Origin: Sphingobacterium humi
Lineage (GTDB): Bacteria > Bacteroidota > Bacteroidia > Sphingobacteriales > Sphingobacteriaceae
Direction: 5' to 3'
NCBI RefSeq assembly: GCF_009768885.1
Contig: NZ_WSQA01000015.1
Location: 90,991 to 154,990 of the forward strand
Length of the DNA: 64,000 nucleotides
In this document: positions 33,443-43,600 of the stretch, piece by piece
How the letters are laid out: every line of letters begins with the position of its first letter
How positions within the stretch are numbered: position 1 is the stretch's first letter
The notes under the pieces: model-generated
The model's database searches: none
What the model was told of the DNA's origin: nothing
Seen by the model: the letters and a program-made list of their open reading frames with translations, nothing else
Position numbers and translations under genes: made by a program

Positions 33443-36400
33443 TTACTTTGATTGATCATTTTTCTTAGTACCATAATATCCTGTTACATTTATTTTTTGA
33501 TGTACTCCAAACCCCTTCAATCCAAAACTTATAGAAAATATATTTAACATTCCATTGGGTTTCAAATTACTTCCAATAGATTGGCTATAACTAAAAGCTA
33601 TGATGCCTATTTGAACACTATTAACTAATGAAGGTCCATTAATATAATCTGTATTGAGAGTACGGTTATAATTATAAAAATCTAAGTTCAGAGAGCCTGA
33701 TAATCCAGGAGTTGAGACCCCTGAACCAGCCCCTGCTCCAGTAAATACTCCTAAATTCTGATTTCTATCTGTATAAAAACCAACATTTCCTTCTCCAGAG
33801 GAAACAATACCACTTGCTCCTCCTGATAAACTTACTCCAAAGCCATCTGATCCCTTTGCAGGCATATATCCCAATTCATGAGCGCGCTCGAAGGCATCGC
33901 TGTTTTTTGAATCGTACATCCAGCACGTGTAACAATTTGAATTAGTGCTTGATACCGTCGTTTTTTGTAAAGCCTCTTTATAAGCAGCAATATTATCTAG
34001 CATTTCAGGAGTAACCTGAAATGTACCATATTTTGTATTATCAACTGTATTTCCTAATAATTCTTCTACTACACGAGTATTGTATATACCCGGAATTCGT
34101 TGTGCGGTAACCACTACTTCACGTAGTGTGTAATCACCAATTTCCTTATCCCAAACAAGTCTAGTTGAGCCGCTTTGTATTGTTTGTGGTGGATCTTTTT
34201 CCTCCGGCTGCATCCCTGTACTGTCTTTCCAAACTACAGGATTACAAAATCCATAATTATAGCTGCTCCAAGTGGGCATCTCACTTTGCAGCATATCTAC
34301 TGCTGTCCATCTTGCAAGCCAACAGATGTACAAGCGTGCACCCATACTGTACAAACCTGATTCTTCGTCTCTTTCGCATGAGCAGTACTTAAAGCGTTTG
34401 AGGGATACTTCTGCTAAAGAACGTCCGCTTTGGAAAGAAGTACTTCCATAAGAAAAATACTCCTCATAGCTTATGATTGCTCCTGCATCGTCTAACTCTA
34501 AGGTAGCTGTACCCAAATGATTGGAGTATTGGTAACGCAATAACTGTGCGGGTTCTGCGCCTGTTCCGGTAGTGCGTGTGTCTATCAGGGCGATTCTTCC
34601 GGTGTCATCACTGATGTGTAATGTTTCTCTTTCTAAAGTTAAAGTAGAGCTTACAGACTTGCTGTACACTTCCCATTCACCTACGTACTTTCTTACTTCA
34701 GTGATGTTACTGTTGGTATCAATGATGGTTTTACGTACTCTTTGCCCTGCATTGTCATACTGGTAATACGCCGTTCGGTTGGCATCTATCTCTACTTTCT
34801 CCAAACGGTTTTCAGCATTATACGTTAAGCTCTGTAAGTGGATAAAACCACTGACAATGTTTCCCCTGTTATCGTAAGTGTACGTTTCGGGTGTACCGCT
34901 TGTGCCTATTTTTGTGCTTTGTAATCTGTTGCTGTTGTTGGCTGTGGTATAATACCTTGTCCAGTTGCCTGTACCGCCTGCTACGGTATGCTGCATCGTT
35001 ATAAAGTTACCCACCTCATCATACGCATAATGTTGTGTATACCGCCTCATTTTGGCGGTATCTGCGCTGGCTATTGGTACTGGCGTAATACCTCTGCGGC
35101 TGTTATCGTTATAATCAGGCGCATTATTATTGCCCGCATGTTCTCTGCCTTCTGCCTGTATCAGTCTGTACAGCGCATCATAGGTATAATCGTTTTTGGC
35201 ATCGGCTACACTGCCATCAAAGTAAACGGTTTGCTGTGCTAAATCTTTTTGAAGCGTAACATTTCCTACCGGGTCATACCAGTATCTTAAATCCTGTAAC
35301 TCTTTACTGTCGTTGTGTCTGGTGGTTCGTATCCGCCGTACCCTGAATGTAAATTCATCGTATTCGTAAGTCGTCGTTGTACCATTCTCATACTGTACTT
35401 TGGTGCGTTGCCCTTTCGCATCGTACTCAATATTGTTTACAATTTCCGTATCTAAGCTGTGTACATTTTCTACCTCAACGGTTTTCAGTAAACCGCCTTT
35501 ATCGTAGGTATATTTTGTTTCTCCGTCATCTGGCGTGGTCAGCTTTACCGGTCTGTTGAGGGCATCGTATTCCGTAGCCGTATCATAGGTTTCCGTTTCT
35601 AAATTTACACTGCCTATGCTTGTCCAGTCGGGGTGCTGTGTAGCATCTTCGGTATAGGTACGCTTTTGTATTAAAGGATTTCCTTTAAAATCATAGTCCG
35701 GTGTTTCTGCAACTCCCGCGCCATCGTAGATTTTATAGACTTGTCCTCTTAAATTTTTTGCTTTATCATTGGTTTGTCCTTCGCCATAGACATAGACTTC
35801 CGGCACTTTTGTAACGCTGCTATGCGTGACTTTGCGCTGCAATGGGCGTCTTAATTCATCATACACCATTTCGGTCAGCCGGTCGTCGGTATCCCATGCG
35901 TACAGTGGTTGCCCTGCGGCATCCGGTAAGGTGCGCTGCGTACCGCTGTCGGTGCTGACCTGCTTGCAGGGTGCTTGCAGCATGTTGTAAGCGTATGCCA
36001 AAGGTGTTAAGCCTCGGCCGTCGGTTACCGATAGGCGGTTGCCCTGTATGTCTAATACTTCATGACTGTGGATGGCTTCGAGAACTGTAACTTCGAGAAC
36101 CTCAGTTACCCTTAAAATCTGTATGGTATAAAATCCTCTGGCTAGGGTATCGGTATGGATGATGGTGGGCGTATCCGCATGTGCTGCGGCTTTCTCAGCC
36201 GCATCTTTTTCTTCAGTCCCCATACCGCCGCCAATGCGTGCGGCATACCAGTCACTGTCTAATACCGTATCGTTGTTATCCCAGACGATTTGCTCCCATG
36301 CCGTCCATTCAGTTTTGGTAAAGCTGCCATCGGGCAGGTCGGTTCTGTACACCCTGTCTAGCGGGTCGTAATAGAGCTGAGGGCTTACGCCGTCGGCTGA

Positions 36401-39400
36401 TGCCTGTTCAGCGGTGTCGCACTGATGTGTACTGCTGAAATACGGCTCGTACTGCATCACAGGGTTGCCCTTGTTGTTGTAAATCGTTCTGCCTGTGCCG
36501 ATCCACGGCTTGTTGCCGTTGGAGGCTGTGGTTTCACAACGGTTCTTTTGCATGATCTCCCTGCCAAAGCCGTCGGTATAGGTCAACTGTAAAAGACACT
36601 CGTCATTGGTAACAGGCGTTTGTGAAGGATAAAAATGTTCCGGTCTGCCAATCATCGCCACATGGACGGGCAGGCTGTCCAGCTTGTAAACGCAGCGCCA
36701 TGAGGCACCCTTGATCAGCCCCGCTGCATTGGTCAGCGGACTTGTCCAGAAGGCGTCCTGCAAAGCCGCATCAGCGGTATCATCGGGCGATAAGCCGTCG
36801 AGACTGTCGCCTTCGGGGCTGAGGGGATTGTCCTTGCCTTTTACCGCCATAGCCACCGGCAAGCCCAAAGCATCGTACAGCATTTGGGTCACATTATCGT
36901 TGGCATCTTTCATCACCAAAGGCTGTAAGGTATGCCAGTCGTAAACCGTTACCGAGACAACATTGCCTTTGGCATCGGTCACGCTTTGAGGCAGCAGCCA
37001 ATAGCTGTTGGCATCAAAGGTGATGACCGTATTATTGTCCCAGGGATCGGTATAAATATGAGGGGTATAAAAATGGTCTTCGGGGTCTTCGTACTGCGCC
37101 CTTCCTGAGGGTAGCCAGTACTGATTGCCGTCTTGGATATAGCCGCCGTTTTCGAGCATGGCAGTATTCACCCTTGTGCCATAGCACTGGGTAAGGATAT
37201 CCGGTGTAAAGGCGAGGGTATAGCTTTCGTAAGGCAGGGCAAGGCTTTCAATCAGACCTTCTGCCATAACTGTAGCCGCATCGTTCTCTAAGAACAATGC
37301 TTTTGTATGACGCAATAACCTTTTTTCACCGGCACCGGGCGTGGCGCTGAAATCCACCTCAGCCGCGCTGTCCATTTCTGCCAGCAGCTCAGCTACGGTA
37401 TAAAGCGCATTCAGCGGATTGGCCTCGGGGTTCAGCTCCCAGCTTTTTTCCCTGTAGGGAACTCTTAGTCTGTAATACCTGTAATGGGTATCATCAATGG
37501 CATCATTGGTAAAGAAATGTTGGGTGCAGGTGATGTGTGTTTTGGCCTGTGCGGTTTTGACAGGGTTGGGCAGAGAGGGATCAATATGCGCCGCTTTTCT
37601 GCGGTAAGCCACCTGCGCTTTTTTCAGCACATGGCCATATTCGTCGGTTTCCAGTACCAGCTCGTGCGCCACGCGGGGGTCCTCATCATTCCTTTCGCAA
37701 CTGAACACCACGCTTTGCTCCTGTAAGGTCATAAACACGGCAAAGGGCGGTAAGCCTCCGGCTTCTTTTCTTTTACCTTTGGGTAAGCCTTGCAGCTTTA
37801 AGACCTTATAGGCCGTAGCGGTGACGCTGTAGGGTATGGCGGCCTTGTCCGTACCGTCGGGCGCATACACCTCTTGCCTGAGCATGCTTCCTTTAAGGGC
37901 GCGCAGGGCTTCCCGGTGTTCCTGCCAGTCTGTAGTAAGGGGCAAGGCTGCCACTTCTGCAAAGTCGTCCCAGCCTTCAAACGGATAATAATCTTCCTTA
38001 TAACGGTTGACCAGGATATCGCCGTCGAGCCATGCCCCGGTATGGTACCAGGTTTTTGTCAGCACAGGCGGCTGGTCTAAGTTGCCGCCATTAATGACAG
38101 CCATGTCCGTATCCAGGGTTTCCACATAGCCAAAACCCCTGAACTCCCGCTCGGGGCGGTCGTAATAGCCGTGTCTGTATTTATAGGTTTGTGTATAAGC
38201 TGTTTCGCTGATGGTATCCTGTGTGGTGATTTTGCTTACGCAATGCACAGGAAAGGGCAGTTTGGTAGCCCAGCGGATGCCGTTTTTTTTATCGTCTAAA
38301 TAATACTTCGTAGAGCTTTTGTAGTCCAACTGCACCGTTTTACCCATACCGTTGCTGTAGTTTTCCAGCAGATACGGCTTTCTGCCACCCATCAGGTCGA
38401 TGTAGCGGATGGGTGCGGTGGCATGCTGCGGTAAAGGGCTGCTCCACACGATACAGCCTGTGCCGTTGCCCAGAAAGTCGAGCACGGCTATTTTACTGTA
38501 TTGGTCGGTGGAGGGCAAAGCGCTGATGGCATGGCCATCGCCAAAGCCGTTGCCGGCGTGGTTGAGCCACGCCATGATTTTTCCTGTACCGATATAGATC
38601 AGGTCGGCGGTGCCTGTGCCGCTGATGTCGGCCAGTGTGAGGTAAAGGGGATTGTATATGTCTGGTGGTTGAAAGACAGGCGCAGCCTGCATGGTCACTT
38701 TTGCACCAAATTGTCCATAACCGAGGTTGGGCCAGTAACAGACTTCTCCGTTTCTGATTCTTACGAGGTCTGTCAGACCGTCACCGCTCATATCAGCCAG
38801 AAAAATGCTCTGCACACCACTTCTGAGCAATAGCACAGGGCCTTGCTCCTCATCCCGGTAAACCTTGCTCTTTTCGCCGGTATCATGACCTTTACGGCCT
38901 TTGTTGGCGTACCATGTCCATACGGTATCATCTGCAATCAGGGTATCGGGTCGGCCGTCGCCGTCTAAATCCAGACGTAAGGTAAACGGACTGTCCCAAT
39001 CAATATTGATGTTCTTATCAAAAGGTCTGAATGGCTGCCACTGTCCTTCGGCGGGATATTCTTTGGGTATATTTTTCAGCTCCCAGTAGCCTGTGACGGG
39101 GCCGTCCAATACAGCGGCCTGCCTGCTGCCGTCGGCATCCAGGTCTTGCCATTGGAGCCTTTTGGCATGGGGCTTTTGGGCAATGGTGCGGGGTGGGGTA
39201 AACTGACCATCCCCGAGGTTGCTCTTGTAATGCCAGGCCTGTGCCTGTTCTGTTAGAATACCGCTGATGCCCTCACCGTCAAAATCCGTCCATTGGTAAG
39301 GGTCTGTAAGTCCCTGCGGTGCACCGGTAAAATTTGTCTGTGAAACGGTATGCAGGGTATCGTCCCATTGGAGGGGTATATAGTCCAGCACCAGCGGCGG

Positions 39401-40603
39401 TAATGCTTTGCTTTGCGCTTCCCACGCTTCGGTAGTCGTATTATACACCCATTTATAGCCGCGTCGTACTGCTTGGGTAATAAGATCGGTTGCCGTTAGG
39501 GCTTCTGTAGCTTCATCGTTGCGGTAATGCAGCTCTAAACTGCGCACCACAGTGGTGTTGCCGTTATTGAGATCCGCGAACTTGTGACACATCAGCACCC
39601 TGCGGCATTGGCGGTAGGTACGGATGTCAAAGCCCGCCCTGTAATTGGAAAATGCATCTGTTCTGGCCGGCCAAATCTGATCGGGTACGGGTGACAGCTC
39701 ACTGTGGTCACCGTAATCAAAAACCGATTCAAACAGCCAGTCTGTTACGGGCATATCCGGCACAAAGACATCATCGCCCGCAAAATAAGGGAGGGTATTG
39801 CCGTAGCTGACTTTTTTAAGATAGGTATTAGAAAAGCGGGCCGTACCGTTCAGGCGGTTGAACTCAAAGGCTGAAGGGGTTACATTGGCCGTATCTTCCT
39901 GGACATAGCTGTACTGCTGCGCATTGCCTTTATGGTCGATGCTTAAAACAGGCAGCCATTGAAAGATGACCGATGGTCTTTGAGGATTGGTAATCCTTGA
40001 AGCGGCATCAAGGCCGTACCAGGTGGTAATATTGTCTTTGGTGGTGACGCGCCACCAGGAGCCGCCACTTTTTTTGCTGATGCGTTCGATGCGGGCAAAC
40101 AGCCCTTCGGTACGCGGGCGGTACCGATGGATGGTGTAGATGCCAGAGGTCACAACATCAGGGTCGCCGTTGGCTTTAAGCTGGGGTACGAGGTCTTCGG
40201 CACCTGCCAGTAGGAACACGTCGGACTCCTGAATGTCGATATATTCGGGTAAGCGTTTGTCGGTTTTGCGCTGAATGGTGGGCAGGCTCAGGTCCCAGCC
40301 GAGGCCGAACACGCTGTTACCGGCGCCTGAATTATAGCTCAGGGAGAGGGCAGGTGTAAAGCCGCCCCTGCCGGGTGTTAACGGCAAAGGGATTTCGAGG
40401 GCAGCTGTACCGTTCACGGCATTCACGCTGAACTTTTCATCAATGCCTTTAAGGGCGCCACCGCCTTTGGGCAAGCTGATTTCAGGCGACTGCGCCTTGT
40501 AATAAGGGCTGTCGTCCTGACCACTGCCGCCGCCACTTTGCGCAGATACGCTGTATTGATTTAATGGATGCGGTCTGCCGTTCGTGTTCCTGCCCTCTGA
40601 CAT
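33443..40603 (-). CDS. Fused TcB-TcC toxin subunit (SpvB, VCBS, TcdB-middle, RHS, payload 1)
   Basis: A 2386-residue protein joining what are usually two Tc subunits. The SpvB domain is at about residues 35-330 (SLPKGGGALKGIDEKFSVNA, ALSLSYNSGAGNSVFGLGWD). FG-GAP/VCBS repeats follow at about 430-720 (DLDGDGRPDTLIAD, LADMSGDGLTDLVRIRNGEV), then TcdB middle regions to about 1150, YD/RHS repeats to about 2075, and the RHS core (CERDEESGLYSMG, CNPVVWKDSTGMQPE) near 2080-2130. The last 255 residues or so are the payload, with a CYTC pair and a glycine-rich end. In known complexes the TcB/TcC shell encloses the self-cleaved C-terminus and docks on TcA, encoded 70 bp upstream. The core reads GARLYICWL where the cassettes mostly have GRRYYIPWL. 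The payload DNA is visibly more AT-rich than the rest. Confidence 0.93.
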   Translation of the reverse strand: MSEGRNTNGRPHPLNQYSVSAQSGGGSGQDDSPYYKAQSPEISLPKGGGALKGIDEKFSVNAVNGTAALEIPLPLTPGRGGFTPALSLSYNSGAGNSVFGLGWDLSLPTIQRKTDKRLPEYIDIQESDVFLLAGAEDLVPQLKANGDPDVVTSGIYTIHRYRPRTEGLFARIERISKKSGGSWWRVTTKDNITTWYGLDAASRITNPQRPSVIFQWLPVLSIDHKGNAQQYSYVQEDTANVTPSAFEFNRLNGTARFSNTYLKKVSYGNTLPYFAGDDVFVPDMPVTDWLFESVFDYGDHSELSPVPDQIWPARTDAFSNYRAGFDIRTYRQCRRVLMCHKFADLNNGNTTVVRSLELHYRNDEATEALTATDLITQAVRRGYKWVYNTTTEAWEAQSKALPPLVLDYIPLQWDDTLHTVSQTNFTGAPQGLTDPYQWTDFDGEGISGILTEQAQAWHYKSNLGDGQFTPPRTIAQKPHAKRLQWQDLDADGSRQAAVLDGPVTGYWELKNIPKEYPAEGQWQPFRPFDKNINIDWDSPFTLRLDLDGDGRPDTLIADDTVWTWYANKGRKGHDTGEKSKVYRDEEQGPVLLLRSGVQSIFLADMSGDGLTDLVRIRNGEVCYWPNLGYGQFGAKVTMQAAPVFQPPDIYNPLYLTLADISGTGTADLIYIGTGKIMAWLNHAGNGFGDGHAISALPSTDQYSKIAVLDFLGNGTGCIVWSSPLPQHATAPIRYIDLMGGRKPYLLENYSNGMGKTVQLDYKSSTKYYLDDKKNGIRWATKLPFPVHCVSKITTQDTISETAYTQTYKYRHGYYDRPEREFRGFGYVETLDTDMAVINGGNLDQPPVLTKTWYHTGAWLDGDILVNRYKEDYYPFEGWDDFAEVAALPLTTDWQEHREALRALKGSMLRQEVYAPDGTDKAAIPYSVTATAYKVLKLQGLPKGKRKEAGGLPPFAVFMTLQEQSVVFSCERNDEDPRVAHELVLETDEYGHVLKKAQVAYRRKAAHIDPSLPNPVKTAQAKTHITCTQHFFTNDAIDDTHYRYYRLRVPYREKSWELNPEANPLNALYTVAELLAEMDSAAEVDFSATPGAGEKRLLRHTKALFLENDAATVMAEGLIESLALPYESYTLAFTPDILTQCYGTRVNTAMLENGGYIQDGNQYWLPSGRAQYEDPEDHFYTPHIYTDPWDNNTVITFDANSYWLLPQSVTDAKGNVVSVTVYDWHTLQPLVMKDANDNVTQMLYDALGLPVAMAVKGKDNPLSPEGDSLDGLSPDDTADAALQDAFWTSPLTNAAGLIKGASWRCVYKLDSLPVHVAMIGRPEHFYPSQTPVTNDECLLQLTYTDGFGREIMQKNRCETTASNGNKPWIGTGRTIYNNKGNPVMQYEPYFSSTHQCDTAEQASADGVSPQLYYDPLDRVYRTDLPDGSFTKTEWTAWEQIVWDNNDTVLDSDWYAARIGGGMGTEEKDAAEKAAAHADTPTIIHTDTLARGFYTIQILRVTEVLEVTVLEAIHSHEVLDIQGNRLSVTDGRGLTPLAYAYNMLQAPCKQVSTDSGTQRTLPDAAGQPLYAWDTDDRLTEMVYDELRRPLQRKVTHSSVTKVPEVYVYGEGQTNDKAKNLRGQVYKIYDGAGVAETPDYDFKGNPLIQKRTYTEDATQHPDWTSIGSVNLETETYDTATEYDALNRPVKLTTPDDGETKYTYDKGGLLKTVEVENVHSLDTEIVNNIEYDAKGQRTKVQYENGTTTTYEYDEFTFRVRRIRTTRHNDSKELQDLRYWYDPVGNVTLQKDLAQQTVYFDGSVADAKNDYTYDALYRLIQAEGREHAGNNNAPDYNDNSRRGITPVPIASADTAKMRRYTQHYAYDEVGNFITMQHTVAGGTGNWTRYYTTANNSNRLQSTKIGTSGTPETYTYDNRGNIVSGFIHLQSLTYNAENRLEKVEIDANRTAYYQYDNAGQRVRKTIIDTNSNITEVRKYVGEWEVYSKSVSSTLTLERETLHISDDTGRIALIDTRTTGTGAEPAQLLRYQYSNHLGTATLELDDAGAIISYEEYFSYGSTSFQSGRSLAEVSLKRFKYCSCERDEESGLYSMGARLYICWLARWTAVDMLQSEMPTWSSYNYGFCNPVVWKDSTGMQPEEKDPPQTIQSGSTRLVWDKEIGDYTLREVVVTAQRIPGIYNTRVVEELLGNTVDNTKYGTFQVTPEMLDNIAAYKEALQKTTVSSTNSNCYTCWMYDSKNSDAFERAHELGYMPAKGSDGFGVSLSGGASGIVSSGEGNVGFYTDRNQNLGVFTGAGAGSGVSTPGLSGSLNLDFYNYNRTLNTDYINGPSLVNSVQIGIIAFSYSQSIGSNLKPNGMLNIFSISFGLKGFGVHQKINVTGYYGTKKNDQSK
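35471..35801 (-). repeat. 331-bp block nearly identical to 24941-25271
   Basis: Partner of the block described at 24941, with one base difference. It lies at about residue 1600-1710 of the TcB-TcC protein, at the point where the cassettes begin. It is the natural upstream crossover site for exchange of the 3' end. Confidence 0.85.
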
Positions 40604-40673
40604 ACGCGTTTGGTTTTTTATGAGTTTTAAATATGTTTGTTATTGTTATGTACTTTTATTCGCTTTACAACTA

Positions 40674-43600
40674 CTATTCCGCCTTGTATTGCATAACCAT
40701 CCAGCAATAGCCGACGTTTGTAATATCCATACCTTCTTTTACATGCAGGTAAACCGTTCCTGAAATATCAGCCCCGGTAATATCGTTTCTTAAAATCGCT
40801 TTCCATTGCCCTGAACCACTCGCAGTCTCAGCGGAGATATCATATTTTGGGTCAACATCAGGAGGAGTCGCAATGCTGGTCAACCTACAATCAAATTTTT
40901 TATCCGTAAATATAGTGACGCTTAGATCGCTAATATCCAACCCTTGCACAAGGTAAGGCAGTCTGGCTTTGATATCGTCCAGTGATAACATAAAGCTGTT
41001 ATCTGCCAGCATTTTTTTCCATGCATCCGGAAACTCGTTTTTCAGGTCAAAGATGCGGTAAAGACCTTCGCCATCGGTATCACCCTTGATCACGTCTTCC
41101 ACATATGTTCTAGCCGCTGCTTTGGTTGCCCCGCTATCCTGTGCGGTATAATTGATGTGGAGGATCACATCCTGAATGGTATTGTAATCAAACTGAGCAT
41201 ATGCGGCAGGTAACTCGATTGTCCATTTACTAATGGCACCGGTACCTTCGAATGGCAGGTAGCGTTCATCCCTGAAGTTGAGTTCAAACAAACCACTGTC
41301 CTGATCTGCCCTGCTCGTAGCAACAGACTGAATGTTGCCATACATGTAGGTGAAGCGGCTATCGTTATCAGTGTCCTCCTCGTAGCTAGCCCCGGATGAA
41401 CCGTTGTGGCGGTATTTGCTGGAGGTTTGGGTTAGTTTGCAGCTTATGGTGGTATAAGGACCGGCTACGCATGGTATGCTGATGCTTACGGACTTGATGC
41501 GGCGCATGTGCTGCCCCGGGTAATCCATATCATAAAGCCATTCTGGGAGCTCTATCTGGCACTCTGTTCCAAGACGCAACGCGATCAGCGCATCAGGATT
41601 TAGCGAAGCCAGCGAGATATGTTTGGTTAGTTCCAATTGCCTTTTGTGCTTATCCAGATAGGCCACTTCCATACGCTTGATATCGTACATCAGGCTTTCA
41701 CCGGCCAAAAGCCCCTTTTTCAGACTATCCCAGTAGCCATAACGGATATAGTCACTGGTAGTGAGGTTCAATTCATATCGGAAACATTTTTCAGCTTTCT
41801 TTGCTGTATCGTAAGCAAGTTTGTAAGCCTGGAAGTAGGTGAGTGAAATTTGTGTGACCATCCATTCGTAAAGCTGCTCATTGGTGTATTTATCCCGCAT
41901 CGCAGTATCCATCTGCTCCGAATTGGCTACCACCAGTATATGGTTGGCCAGCTCCTTATCTGCCATGGCTTTCCTTATCTCTGCGGCCACAAGGAGTTTT
42001 TCAACCTGCTTTATTTCGATAGTGGCGGTTTTGACCTGAAGTTCCCAATCCTGTTGGCGTCTTTTAAATCCTGCATTCAGCCCGGCCATATGCGCTATGT
42101 GGTTATTCATGGCAGCCAGTATTCCTATGGCATCCGCACTGTATTTGCCCGACTTTCCGAGGTTTTCACCACCGAAATGGGTACCAAAAGAGAATGCGCC
42201 AATAGTCAGATTAGGGAAAAGTGATGTTGTAGCTGCAAGAACAGACGTACTGGCACTAACAGCAGTAAGTGCTGTACCTATATTTGCACTAATGAGCTGC
42301 GTTTGTTCTCCGCCAATTAAGCCTTCATCAATTAAATTCTGAAAATGATCTCTGCGAACATTGATTGTTTCCAATTGTACTGAGAGTGCATCGAGTTGCT
42401 GCTGGGCTTCTTCTACTTGTAATTTACGCAGGTCGGTCATGGCATTGAGCACGTTCAGCTCTTGTGTACTCCGCAGTAGGGCTATATGCTCGGCGTCTTT
42501 CTTTTCTAGCGCTGTGAGCAGGAGGCTTCCAAGTCCCTTTACTTCTGCTGCGAGCTCGGTGGCTTTGGCGCTGAGGGTATTGAACCTGTAATTAGGCAAG
42601 GGTGCATTGAGGTCTCCCAGAATGTCGGACAGAGATGCGCCTGACGCAGCCGCCCTTACCAGCAAGGCCGGATCAATTGGCGGGTCAAACAGAGCCAATG
42701 TACGGGTAATACCATCAATGTTCTGACTGTTCCTGATCTTAAAGAGCCTGTCTGCCAGAATATCCCAGTATTGCAGCATTTTGTCATTGAACGGTATACA
42801 GAAATAGTACATATTACCGATGATCTGCTGTGCTTCGTCTATGGTTAATTGTAGACTGGAATTGAGGTTACCGGTGGAAGCAGACGATGAGTTAGCCAGT
42901 ACTGGAAAATTGGCACCTGTAAATACCTGGTTCGTAAATACTGTTGCACCTGAATTTGATAATACGGCAGGTGTGCCACTGGTTGGCCGGCTGACTTTGG
43001 TGCTGGAAGGTACCAGTATGGAATGCTTTGTGGCACCGGACGACAATAAATAATTTTCTATTTTGACCATGGCGTTGCCAAAGTCGTTGAGTTGATACTG
43101 GGTACTAAGAGTGTAATAGGTCTGTACCTGTGGCTGAGCCCTAGCGGGGATTTCCTGCGGTCTTCTTCCCAGGATCTGAGCGGCCAGCACATAGAGCAGG
43201 GTCGCTTCATTGATGGACTCCCTGGTATCCCTGCGGAACAGCACATCACCCCAGGCAATCAGATTGTCCAGATACTTATTGACTGTATTCTTCATGTAGG
43301 CCGACAACCTTGTACGGGCTACCGAATGTGGGTTGAACGGATTTTCTGCCCATTTGGCGATGGCCGGGTTAACGGAGGGGTCAGCCAGCACATCTGCTAT
43401 TGTCGGAATATTATTGGTATTATCATAGAACGGTTTAAAGTTCCAGAACCGGCTTAGTGGATTAGCTGTGCTGCCTGACGGCTGTTTATTGGTCGGGTTG
43501 AACACGTAATGGTACCACCTGCGGGCGTCATCAAATTGTTGATCCTGGGACAATTTGTTAGCGATGAATATTGGTATGTGATAAAACAGTTCCCAATTGT

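Noticed and set aside
20154..36000. Dense repeated sequence that could be mistaken for a CRISPR or satellite array
   Set aside because: The repeats are coding RHS/YD modules of several hundred bases with open frames, with no short unit-spacer pattern.
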